This document shows, one piece after another, positions 45,485-54,490 of a DNA stretch of 54,490 nt. Position numbers and translations under genes: made by a program. Positions within the stretch are counted from its first letter, which is position 1; every line of letters starts with the position of its first letter. This DNA comes from Streptomyces cahuitamycinicus (lineage in GTDB: Bacteria; Actinomycetota; Actinomycetes; Streptomycetales; Streptomycetaceae): the NCBI RefSeq assembly GCF_002891435.1, contig NZ_POUC01000009.1, positions 1 to 54,490 on the forward strand. Direction: 5' to 3'. The notes beneath the pieces are model-generated. The model saw only the letters and a program-made list of their open reading frames with translations. It was not told where the DNA came from and did no database searches.

Positions 45485-46353
45485 GAGTACTCCTTCCGCA
45501 TGCGGTTCAGCAGCGCCTTGCTGTCCGCGGACGAGGTCTTCAGCGACAGCCGGTTGTGCGCCTCCAGATGGGCCACGACGTCCGCGCGCTGGTCGAGGTA
45601 GACGGACGCGGAGAGGATCTCGCTGTAGACGATGTCGGGCAGCTCCCGCTCCTCGAACCGGAAGTAGGTGAAGGGCGCGCACGCCCCGACGTGGGCACCC
45701 GCGGCGAACGGCACGATGTCGACGCTGACGTGCTCCAGCTCGGACGCCTCCAGGAGGCGGTCGATCTGGTCCCGCATCACCTCGGGACCGCCCGCCACCC
45801 GGTGCAGTACGGCCTCCTCCATCACCACCCACAGGGTGGGCGCGTCCGGCTTGGTGAGCAGGCCCTGGCGGCGCAGCCTGAGCTCCACGCGCCGGTCGAG
45901 GTCGTCCTCGCTGTCGTTCGGGAAGCCGCCGCGCAGCACGGCACGGGCGTAGCCGGGCGTCTGGAGCAGGCCCGTGACGTAGTGCGGCTCGTAGGTGCGC
46001 AGCGTTCTGGCGCCGGTCTCCAGGCTCACGTAGGCCGTGAACCAGGACGGCATCACATCGCGGTACGGGTGCCACCAGCCGGGCTCGTTGGCCCGCTCGG
46101 CCAGGGTGACGAACTCGTCGATCTCCTGCCGGCCGGCCCCGTAGGTCTCCAGCAGTTTCTCGACGTAGAGGATCTTCAGGCCGACCTCGGCCTTCTCCAG
46201 ACGGCGGATGGTCAGCGGGGTGACGCGCAGGGCCTTGGCGGCGTCGTCGAGGGACAGGCCCGCGTGCTGCCGGGCCTCCTGGAGCCGGCGGCCCAGGATC
46301 ATGCGCAGGACGGTGGGGGCACCGGCGCCGGTTCCTGGTCGCGGGTCGCTCAC
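45481..46353 (-). CDS. XRE-family regulator, Scr1/DUF5753 type
   Basis: The 290-residue protein has an N-terminal HTH (LGRRLQEARQHAGLSLDDAAKALRVTPLTIRRLEKAE, residues 20-57) followed by the DUF5753 domain (residues about 105-285) with YEPHYVTGLLQTPGYARAVLRG. It probably acts with the DUF397 protein encoded next and the HATPase encoded divergently. GTG 46353 follows AGGAGG. An AACGATTC-ATC-GAATCGTT palindrome 50 bases upstream is its likely autoregulatory site. Confidence 0.93.
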   Translation of the reverse strand: MSDPRPGTGAGAPTVLRMILGRRLQEARQHAGLSLDDAAKALRVTPLTIRRLEKAEVGLKILYVEKLLETYGAGRQEIDEFVTLAERANEPGWWHPYRDVMPSWFTAYVSLETGARTLRTYEPHYVTGLLQTPGYARAVLRGGFPNDSEDDLDRRVELRLRRQGLLTKPDAPTLWVVMEEAVLHRVAGGPEVMRDQIDRLLEASELEHVSVDIVPFAAGAHVGACAPFTYFRFEERELPDIVYSEILSASVYLDQRADVVAHLEAHNRLSLKTSSADSKALLNRMRKEYS

Positions 46354-46402
46354 GCCGTGCCTCCTGAGGGGTCGTCACCGCCGCTGGTTTTGCGAGGACT
46401 TG

Positions 46403-46421
46403 AACGATTCATCGAATCGTT
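46403..46421. promoter_or_regulatory. 19-base palindrome between XRE and HATPase genes
   Basis: AACGATTC and GAATCGTT flank ATC, perfectly symmetric, in the 248-base divergent promoter region, 50 bases before the XRE start. It is the best candidate operator for the XRE regulator. Confidence 0.6.
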
Positions 46422-46601
46422 GGGCCTGGGCGATACCGTCCATCTGAAATTATCAGGGAGATGGTTGCAGCGTGAACTGCTCTCCGCGCATAGTTACTTG
46501 TGTGACCAGGGTTCCGGAAGCACCAACCCCCACAGCCGGCCGGTCCGTTGTCCGCTCGCCCCTTCCTTGACTTCGCCCACCCCCCACGGAAGGCGATCGC
46601 C

Positions 46602-47048
46602 GTGTCCCCCCACACGACATCCACTCCCCGGTTCCTGGACGCGGTGCGCCCGGACCGCACCGACTGGCTGGAGCTGCCGCCGCAGCGGACCAGTGTCAGA
46701 GTCGCCCGTCATGCCATGCGCGCGCGGCTGGCCGCGTGGCGGGTGCCCGAGGAGGCGTGCGCGAACGCGGTGCTGCTCGTGTCCGAGCTGGTGACCAACG
46801 CCGTGCTGCACACGCTCAGCGAGCGGATCCTGTGCGGGGTCCAGCTGATGACGGACGCGCGCTTCCGGCTGGAGGTGCACGACGGCGACCTCACGGGCCG
46901 CGGCATCCCCGACCGCTGCCCCGGCCCCGATGACGAGAACGGCCGCGGCCTGCTGCTCGTACGGGAGATAGCCGACAGCTGGGGCATCACCCGCTCGACC
47001 CTCACGGGCGGCAACGCGGTGTGGGCGAGCCTCGGGTCGCCGTTATAG
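46602..47048 (+). CDS. HATPase-domain (RsbW-like) regulatory protein
   Basis: The 148-residue protein is a lone GHKL ATPase: N-box in VLLVSELVTNAVLHT near residue 65, G1 region DDENGRGLLLVREIADSWG near 115, and the closing GGNAVWASL. Such proteins are anti-sigma-factor-like kinases that often sit next to XRE/DUF397 pairs in Streptomyces. GTG 46602 follows GGAAGG; a longer frame starts at 46548 without a ribosome site. It is divergent from the XRE gene and ends 12 bases from the convergent era stop. Confidence 0.88.
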   Translation: MSPHTTSTPRFLDAVRPDRTDWLELPPQRTSVRVARHAMRARLAAWRVPEEACANAVLLVSELVTNAVLHTLSERILCGVQLMTDARFRLEVHDGDLTGRGIPDRCPGPDDENGRGLLLVREIADSWGITRSTLTGGNAVWASLGSPL

Positions 47049-47060
47049 GCGGTGAGGCCC

Positions 47061-48023
47061 TCAGAACCCCAGCTTGCGCAACTGCCGCGGATCCCGCTGC
47101 CAGTCCTTCGCGACCTTCACATGCAGGTCCAGGAACACGGGCGTGCCCAGCAGGGCCTCGATCTGCTTGCGGGACTTGATGCCGACCTCCTTCAGGCGTT
47201 TGCCCTTGGGGCCGATGATGATGCCCTTCTGGCTGGGGCGCTCGATGTAGACGAAGGCGTGGATGTCGAGGAGGGGCTTGTCGGCGGGGCGGTCCTCGCG
47301 CGGGAGCATCTCCTCGACGACGACCGCGATGGAGTGCGGCAGCTCGTCGCGGACGCCTTCAAGCGCGGCCTCGCGGATCAGCTCCGCGATCATGACCTGC
47401 TCCGGCTCGTCGGTCAGGTCGCCCTCGGGGTAGAGGGCCGGGCCCTCGGGCAGGAGCGGGACGATCAGGTCGGCCAGCAGGCCCACCTGCTTGTCGCCGA
47501 CCGCGGAGACCGGGACGATCTCCGCCCACTCGAAGCCCAGTTCCTGACCGAGCTGGTCGATCGCGATGAGCTGCTCGGCGAGCGTCTTGCCGTCCACCAG
47601 GTCGGTCTTCGTGACGATCGCGATCTTCGGCGTCTTCTTGATGGACGCCAGTTCCTTGGCGATGAAACGGTCACCGGGGCCGAGCTTCTCGTTCGCCGGC
47701 AGACAGAAGCCGATCACGTCGACCTCGGCCCACGTCGTGCGCACGATGTCGTTGAGCCGCTCACCCAGCAGCGTGCGCGGCTTGTGCAGGCCCGGGGTGT
47801 CGACCAGGATCAGCTGGGCGTCCGGGCGGTGCACGATGCCCCGTACGGTGTGCCGCGTCGTCTGCGGCTGGTTCGCCGTGATCGCCACCTTCTGGCCGAC
47901 CAGAGCATTCGTGAGGGTGGACTTGCCCGCGTTGGGACGGCCCACGAAGCAGGCGAAGCCAGCCCTGTGGACAGCTCCGGCCGGCTCTTCGGATGACTGG
48001 GTACGAACGCTCATGGCGCCCAT
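47061..48023 (-). CDS. era: GTPase Era
   Basis: The 320-residue protein matures 16S rRNA and the small ribosomal subunit. G motifs are visible: G1 GRPNAGKST near residue 29, G3 DTPGLHKPR near 76, G4 TKTD near 139 and G5 VSAVGD near 169, followed by the KH domain (GIIIGPKGKRLKEVGIKSRKQIE near 270). ATG 48023 or 48014 may be used. ybeY and phoH, the usual partners in rRNA maturation, are a few genes upstream on the same strand. Confidence 0.95.
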   Translation of the reverse strand: MGAMSVRTQSSEEPAGAVHRAGFACFVGRPNAGKSTLTNALVGQKVAITANQPQTTRHTVRGIVHRPDAQLILVDTPGLHKPRTLLGERLNDIVRTTWAEVDVIGFCLPANEKLGPGDRFIAKELASIKKTPKIAIVTKTDLVDGKTLAEQLIAIDQLGQELGFEWAEIVPVSAVGDKQVGLLADLIVPLLPEGPALYPEGDLTDEPEQVMIAELIREAALEGVRDELPHSIAVVVEEMLPREDRPADKPLLDIHAFVYIERPSQKGIIIGPKGKRLKEVGIKSRKQIEALLGTPVFLDLHVKVAKDWQRDPRQLRKLGF

Positions 48024-48659
<636 letters not shown>

Positions 48660-48685
48660 CGCCGGGGCCGCGTCGCCTTTCGTTC

Positions 48686-49162
48686 TCAGTCGAACACGAA
48701 GGGGCCCGGTGACTGCGGCCCGCTCGCCGTGCAGGTGATGGTGATGCCGAAGACGGTCATCCTCAGCGAGCCGCCGAAGGCATCGAGGCTGTCGCCGGAG
48801 GCCACGGTGCCGCTGAGGGGGCCGACCTCGACGGGGGCGCCGGCGGCCATCGCCGGGTTCTCCGTGCCGGTGAAGTCGACGGTGCCGCCGCCGCTCTTCA
48901 CCAGGGTGAGGGCGGACGTGATCGAGTCCTCTCCCAGCGCGATGGGCGCCGTGATGGCGGAGGACTTGACGGTGAGGGTGGCGGCGGTGCCGTTCTGCGT
49001 GGCCGTGAGTGTGGCCTCGCCGCTGCCGAAGCTGCCGCAGTCCGCGCTGATCGTCGCCGTCTGGGGGGTGACGGCGAGGGCTGCGGGGGCGAAGGCGAGC
49101 CCGGTGACCGCGAGGGCCCCGGCCGCCAGTGCCGCGCCTGCTCCGATTCGCTTGCATCTCAT
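48686..49162 (-). CDS. small secreted protein of unknown function
   Basis: The 158-residue protein has a signal peptide (MRCKRIGAG start, Ala-rich core, cleavage near APAALA, residue 30) and a mature part rich in Thr, Ser, Gly and Ala with regular beta-strand alternation and two cysteines (near 42 and 147) that could bridge the domain ends. It resembles small immunoglobulin-like exported Streptomyces proteins, but I cannot name a family. The ATG at 49162 has no strong ribosome site. Its stop is 27 bases from the convergent PII gene stop. Confidence 0.65.
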   Translation of the reverse strand: MRCKRIGAGAALAAGALAVTGLAFAPAALAVTPQTATISADCGSFGSGEATLTATQNGTAATLTVKSSAITAPIALGEDSITSALTLVKSGGGTVDFTGTENPAMAAGAPVEVGPLSGTVASGDSLDAFGGSLRMTVFGITITCTASGPQSPGPFVFD

Positions 49163-49561
49163 GGGATTCCGGCTCCGTTTCCGTGTGGGGGGACCGCTCG
49201 GCAGGTGAGTGCGGGCACGCTGCGCGAGAGCCGAACCTGACGGTCCGTCGGAACTTACGGTTCCATTGATGCGCCTGGGGCAGGGGGCGGCAAGGTTGAA
49301 AACTGGCCTAATTACCGGCGGTTACAGCGAAGTTCGGCCAGTGGTGACAGTGGACCGGGCCGGCCGGCCACCGACCAGGCCGTCCGGCGCTTGAGGACGA
49401 GGCCGTCCGGCGCTTGAAGTCCAGGCCGTTCGGCACTTGAGGACCGGGCCGACCGGCGCTCGCGGTCCAGGCCGACCGGCGCTCGCGGTCCAGGCCGTCC
49501 GGCGCTTGAGGGCCGGGCCGTTCGGGCCGATGAGGGTCCGTGGGGCGCAGGCCCCGGGGCC
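49163..49561. other. 399-base gap with promoter region and repeat array
   Basis: The first half holds the upstream region of the secreted-protein gene, including a comparatively AT-rich stretch (AAAACTGGCCTAATTACCGGCGGTTAC, about 49299-49325). The second half (49377-49540) is a tandem repeat array. No gene is visible. Confidence 0.5.
49377..49540. repeat. array of about seven 22-24-base tandem repeats
   Basis: Degenerate copies of AGGCCGTCCGGCGCTTGAGGAC follow each other without unique spacers; variants carry GACCGGCGCTCGCGGTCC or TTCGGCACTTGAGGACC. Several units contain GTCC...GGAC pairs that can fold. The motif CCGTCCGGCGCTTGAGGAC is familiar from gene ends across Streptomyces. It sits after the cytidine-deaminase-like gene. 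Confidence 0.8.
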
Positions 49562-49915
49562 TCAGCCCGCCCTGACCGTCAGCCGGACGACACCGTCGAA
49601 CCCCGCCACCAGCACGGGCGTCTCCGCACCGCCGAGGTCACGCACCGCCGCCCGGTCCTCCGCGGACGCGGTCTGCGCCTCGGTCACGACCGCCGCCGCC
49701 TCCAGCGACCGCGCGCCCGAGGCGACCGCCATCGCCACCGCCGTCCGCAGGGCACTGAGCTTCAGGGAGTCGAGGGCCACGGTGCCCGCGACATAGGTGC
49801 GTCCGGTCTCGTCCCGTACGGCAGCGCCCTCGGGCACGCCGTTGCGGGCCCGCGCGGCACGGGCCAGGGTGACGATCTTGCGGTCCTCGGGGTCGAGCGC
49901 GCTGCTGTCGGTCAT
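49562..49915 (-). CDS. degenerate cytidine-deaminase-like protein
   Basis: The 117-residue protein has the cytidine deaminase fold pattern (LDPEDRKIVTLARAARAR, then GAAVRDETGRTYVAGTVALDSLKLSALRTAVAMAVASGA), but the zinc ligands and catalytic Glu are missing: where H/C-A-E and P-C-x2-C are expected it has SAL and no cysteines at all. It therefore cannot be a normal deaminase and may be structural or regulatory. ATG 49915 is used. It is the last gene of the phoH-ybeY-CBS-YjbR run on the minus strand. Confidence 0.75.
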   Translation of the reverse strand: MTDSSALDPEDRKIVTLARAARARNGVPEGAAVRDETGRTYVAGTVALDSLKLSALRTAVAMAVASGARSLEAAAVVTEAQTASAEDRAAVRDLGGAETPVLVAGFDGVVRLTVRAG

Positions 49916-49935
49916 GATCCGAGCATACGGAAGCG

Positions 49936-50295
49936 TCATGGGCGGTCGAGGCACAGGCGGTCCGCTCGGGGCAGGCCCGCCACGACCAGGTCGTACGAGT
50001 CCTCGATGAGCTCCCGGACCAGTCCGTCCGGGAGTTCGCCGTCGACCGTGACCGTGTTCCAGTGGCGCTTGTTCATGTGCCAGCCGGGGACGATGAGGCC
50101 CTCGTGCTCGCGGCGCAGCCGGATCGCCTCCTCCGGGTCGCACTTGAGGTTGGCCCTCAGGGGGCGCGCGTCCAGGTACGACAGGGCGAAGAGCTTCCCC
50201 CGCACCTTGAAGACCGAGATCTCCGGGCTGAACGGGAAGTCCTCCACCGCCGCGTTGAAGGACAGGCAGAACGCACGCAGTTCCTGCGGGGTCAC
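49936..50295 (-). CDS. MmcQ/YjbR-family protein
   Basis: The 119-residue protein matches the MmcQ/YjbR (CyaY-like fold) family: LRAFCLSFNAAVEDFPFSPEISVFKVRGKLFAL, LNLKCDP-like LKCDPEEA near residue 50, and GWHMNKRHWNTVTVDG near 71. Members are small DNA-binding-like proteins of unclear function. The GTG at 50295 overlaps the stop of the upstream CBS-domain gene, so translation is coupled. Confidence 0.88.
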   Translation of the reverse strand: MTPQELRAFCLSFNAAVEDFPFSPEISVFKVRGKLFALSYLDARPLRANLKCDPEEAIRLRREHEGLIVPGWHMNKRHWNTVTVDGELPDGLVRELIEDSYDLVVAGLPRADRLCLDRP

Positions 50296-51599
50296 GCCGG
50301 CTTCTCCGCCTTCGAAGGCGGGGCCGCCGCGTCCACCGGCTCCGCCAGCACCGTCACGATCTTGTTCCGGCGGCCGGCGGCGGCCTCCGCGGTCAGGCGC
50401 AGCACCCGGCCGTCGGGCAGGTCCACCACGGAGGAGGCTCCCGCGATGGGGACGCGACCCAGCGCCTTGGCCAGCAGGCCGCCGACCGTCTCGACATCCT
50501 CGTCGTCGTACTCCTCCAGGCCGTACAGCTCGCCCAGGTCGCCGATGTCGAGGCGGGCCGTGACGCGGAACCGGTCCTCGCCGAGCTCCTCGACCGGCGG
50601 CAGTTCACGGTCGTACTCGTCGGTGATCTCGCCGACGATCTCTTCGAGGATGTCCTCGATGGTGACGATGCCGGCCGTGCCGCCGTACTCGTCGATGACG
50701 ACGGCGACGTGGTTGCGTTCCTTCTGCATCTCGCGCAGCAGGTCACCGGCGTTCTTGGTGTCGGGGACGAAGAACGCCGGGCGCATGGCCGTGGACACCT
50801 GCTCGGACTCGGCGTCACGGCTGATGTGCGTCTTGCGGACCAGGTCCTTCAGATACACGATCCCGACTATGTCGTCCTCGCTCTCGCCGGTGACCGGGAT
50901 GCGCGAGAAGCCGGAGCGCAGGGCGAGTGTGAGGGCCTGGCGGATCGTCTTGAAGCGCTCGATGACCACCAGGTCCGTGCGCGGGACCATGACCTCGCGG
51001 ACGAGGGTGTCGCCCAGCTCGAAGACTGAGTGCACCATGCGGCGCTCCTCGTCCTCGATGAGGGACTCCTTCTCGGCGAGGTCGACCAGTGCGCGCAGCT
51101 CCGCCTCGGAGGCGAAGGGTCCGCGGCGGAAGCCCTTGCCGGGCGTGAGCGCGTTGCCGATGAGGATCAGCAGCGACGGGACGGGGCCCATGATCCGGGC
51201 CAGCGGCACCAGGACGTACGCCGAGAGCGTCGCCGTGTTCAGCGGGTGCTGGCGGCCGATGGTGCGCGGGGAGACGCCGACGGCGACGTAGGACACGAGG
51301 ACCATGACCGCGATGGCGACCAGGAGGGCCTCGGTGGTGCCGTCGAACGCCTGGAGGCAGCCGTAGGTGATCAGCGCGGCGGCGGCCATCTCGCACGCGA
51401 CGCGGACCAGCAGCGCCACGTTGAGGTAGCGGGTGGGATCGGCGGCGACCTGGGAGAGCTTGGCGCTGCCGCGGCGGCCGGAGCGCACGGCCTCCTCGGC
51501 GCGGAAGCTGGAGACGCGCGCGAGGCCCGCCTCCGCACAGGCGGCGAGCCAGGCCACTACGACCAGGGCGACGGCGCCCAGGGCGAGTTGCGGATTCAT
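50292..51599 (-). CDS. CNNM/CorC-type CBS-domain membrane protein
   Basis: The 435-residue protein has a DUF21 membrane domain with about four helices (residues 1-160), a CBS pair (PRTDLVVIERFKTIRQAL near 212 and RPAFFVPDTKNAGDLLREM near 275) with IDEYGGTAGIVTIEDILEEIVGEI, and a C-terminal CorC/HlyC domain (about 350-415). Such proteins are implicated in magnesium or cobalt efflux. The ATG at 51599 lies nine bases after the ybeY stop. It belongs to the phoH-ybeY operon, an arrangement conserved in many bacteria. Confidence 0.92.
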   Translation of the reverse strand: MNPQLALGAVALVVVAWLAACAEAGLARVSSFRAEEAVRSGRRGSAKLSQVAADPTRYLNVALLVRVACEMAAAALITYGCLQAFDGTTEALLVAIAVMVLVSYVAVGVSPRTIGRQHPLNTATLSAYVLVPLARIMGPVPSLLILIGNALTPGKGFRRGPFASEAELRALVDLAEKESLIEDEERRMVHSVFELGDTLVREVMVPRTDLVVIERFKTIRQALTLALRSGFSRIPVTGESEDDIVGIVYLKDLVRKTHISRDAESEQVSTAMRPAFFVPDTKNAGDLLREMQKERNHVAVVIDEYGGTAGIVTIEDILEEIVGEITDEYDRELPPVEELGEDRFRVTARLDIGDLGELYGLEEYDDEDVETVGGLLAKALGRVPIAGASSVVDLPDGRVLRLTAEAAAGRRNKIVTVLAEPVDAAAPPSKAEKPA

Positions 51600-51607
51600 C
51601 GGCGGGC

Positions 51608-52105
51608 TCAGGAGACCGTCGGCGCCGGGGACGGGCCGGTCAGGCCCCGCTCCGCGCGCCAGCCGTCCACGATGGCCGCCTGGAGGCCGAACATCTCGGC
51701 CTTCTCGTCCGGTTCCTCGTGGTCGTAGCCCAGCAGGTGCAGCACGCCGTGGACGGTGAGCAACTGGAGCTCCTCGTCCATGGAGTGCTGCGTGTCGGCT
51801 TCCTCGCCCTGCTTCTGCGCGACCTCGGGGCACAGCACGATGTCGCCGAGCAGCCCCTGGGGCGGCTCGTCGTCGTCCTTGGAGGGCGGGCGCAGCTCGT
51901 CCATCGGGAAGGACATGACGTCCGTCGGACCCGGGAGGTCCATCCACTGGATGTGGAGCTGCTCCATGGCGTCGGCGTCCACGACGATCACCGAGAGCTC
52001 GGAGAGCGGGTGGATGCGCATCCGAGCGAGCGCGTAGCGGGCGATGTCGAGGACCGCCTGCTCGTCGACCTCGGTGCCTGACTCGTTGTTGACGTCGATC
52101 GACAT
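51608..52105 (-). CDS. ybeY: endoribonuclease YbeY
   Basis: The 165-residue zinc endonuclease matures 16S rRNA 3' ends. The motif [16 protein letters not shown] (His ligands near residues 119, 123 and 129) is intact, preceded by [11 protein letters not shown] near 60 and LGDIVLCPE near 86. The ATG at 52105 lies 15 bases after the phoH stop, so phoH and ybeY form an operon. The C-terminal tail is Pro/Ser-rich and variable. Confidence 0.95.
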   Translation of the reverse strand: MSIDVNNESGTEVDEQAVLDIARYALARMRIHPLSELSVIVVDADAMEQLHIQWMDLPGPTDVMSFPMDELRPPSKDDDEPPQGLLGDIVLCPEVAQKQGEEADTQHSMDEELQLLTVHGVLHLLGYDHEEPDEKAEMFGLQAAIVDGWRAERGLTGPSPAPTVS

Positions 52106-52119
52106 GGTGCTGTGTGTGT

Positions 52120-54267
<2,148 letters not shown>

Positions 54268-54490
54268 GGGCCGGCGCTGAAGGCCTGCGGTTCCTCCTCG
54301 TCACGGCCGCACAGCTGAGGGCGGCCTCGCGACTCCCAGGGTACGACGGGGAGTGACAAGGCCGTAGGGGTTTTGGGGCGGGGTTTGCGACCGAGGCGAC
54401 AGCTTCGCAGCGACAGCGGCTCCCGGCCGACAGCTTCGGGGGCGACAGCAGCTCCTGGCCGAGTGATTCGGGTGGTGGGTGGGCATAGGC
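54268..54490. other. upstream region of phoH, no gene
   Basis: The last 223 bases hold the phoH promoter region and a 31/32-base tandem duplication near the end. A 61-codon minus-strand frame here is Pro/Arg-rich and has no family features. Confidence 0.5.
54397..54459. repeat. 31/32-base tandem duplication
   Basis: Copies 54397-54427 and 54428-54459 both run CGACAGCTTCG...GCGACAGC...GCTCC...GGC with four differences. It lies 130 bases upstream of phoH. Confidence 0.7.

Noticed and set aside
49377..49540. Possible CRISPR array
   Set aside because: Repeat units follow each other directly, are degenerate and have no unique spacers, and there are no cas genes.

Overview
The window is a high-GC actinobacterial chromosome segment, almost certainly Streptomyces and close to S. 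coelicolor in gene content. The evidence is third-position GC bias in nearly every gene, GTG/TTG starts, near-absence of TTA codons, an XRE/DUF397/ATPase regulatory set, GlnR- and Zur-type operators, and the neighbourhood nirBD, ppdK, dusB, glyS, znuACB-zur, uppS, recO, leuA, era, ybeY, phoH. It is a core-chromosome region with no prophage, insertion sequence, tRNA, rRNA or CRISPR array that I could see.

Layout. 1-8.2 kb: an NADPH:FMN reductase gene with a SoxR-type box, a secreted protein plus class F sortase pair, a divergent HxlR regulator/imine-reductase-like pair, and a nitrite-assimilation operon (FAD reductase, nirB, nirD) behind a GlnR-type box. 8.2-13.1 kb: an HTH-membrane-peptidoglycan-binding-transglycosylase fusion, a small secreted I36-type protein, a Tat-exported PhoX-like protein, an excalibur protein and a NUDIX hydrolase. 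13.2-17.1 kb: ppdK, a long palindrome-rich upstream region, and a deletion scar joining the C-terminal ends of a ROK regulator and a debranching-type glycosidase. 17.2-25 kb: a membrane sulfatase-like protein, dusB, small enzymes, an endonuclease/phosphatase-fold protein and glyS.

25-30 kb: the zinc-uptake operon znuACB followed by zur, with two Zur-type boxes over the znuA promoter (probably leaderless), then uppS and recO. 30-39 kb: a coupled pair of small hypothetical genes, a GNAT, a secreted alpha/beta hydrolase with a TTA (bldA-dependent) codon, a small phosphatase, a DapA-family protein, and an MMPL transporter-histidine kinase-response regulator cluster. 39-45 kb: leuA with a Leu-rich leader peptide, a protealysin-like M4 protease with its emfourin-type inhibitor, a GH1 beta-glucosidase and a SAM methyltransferase. 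45-54.5 kb: DUF397/XRE and a divergent HATPase, era, a PII protein outside the amtB context, a degenerate cytidine-deaminase-like gene, a YjbR protein, a CBS/CorC protein, ybeY and phoH.

The most striking element is a 360-residue intein inside PhoH, inserted immediately before the Walker B strand. It has the Trp/Cys/Thr signature of class 3 inteins, begins with Ala, and retains two LAGLIDADG motifs. Other points of interest are several unassigned operator-like palindromes and several tandem repeats in gene borders.
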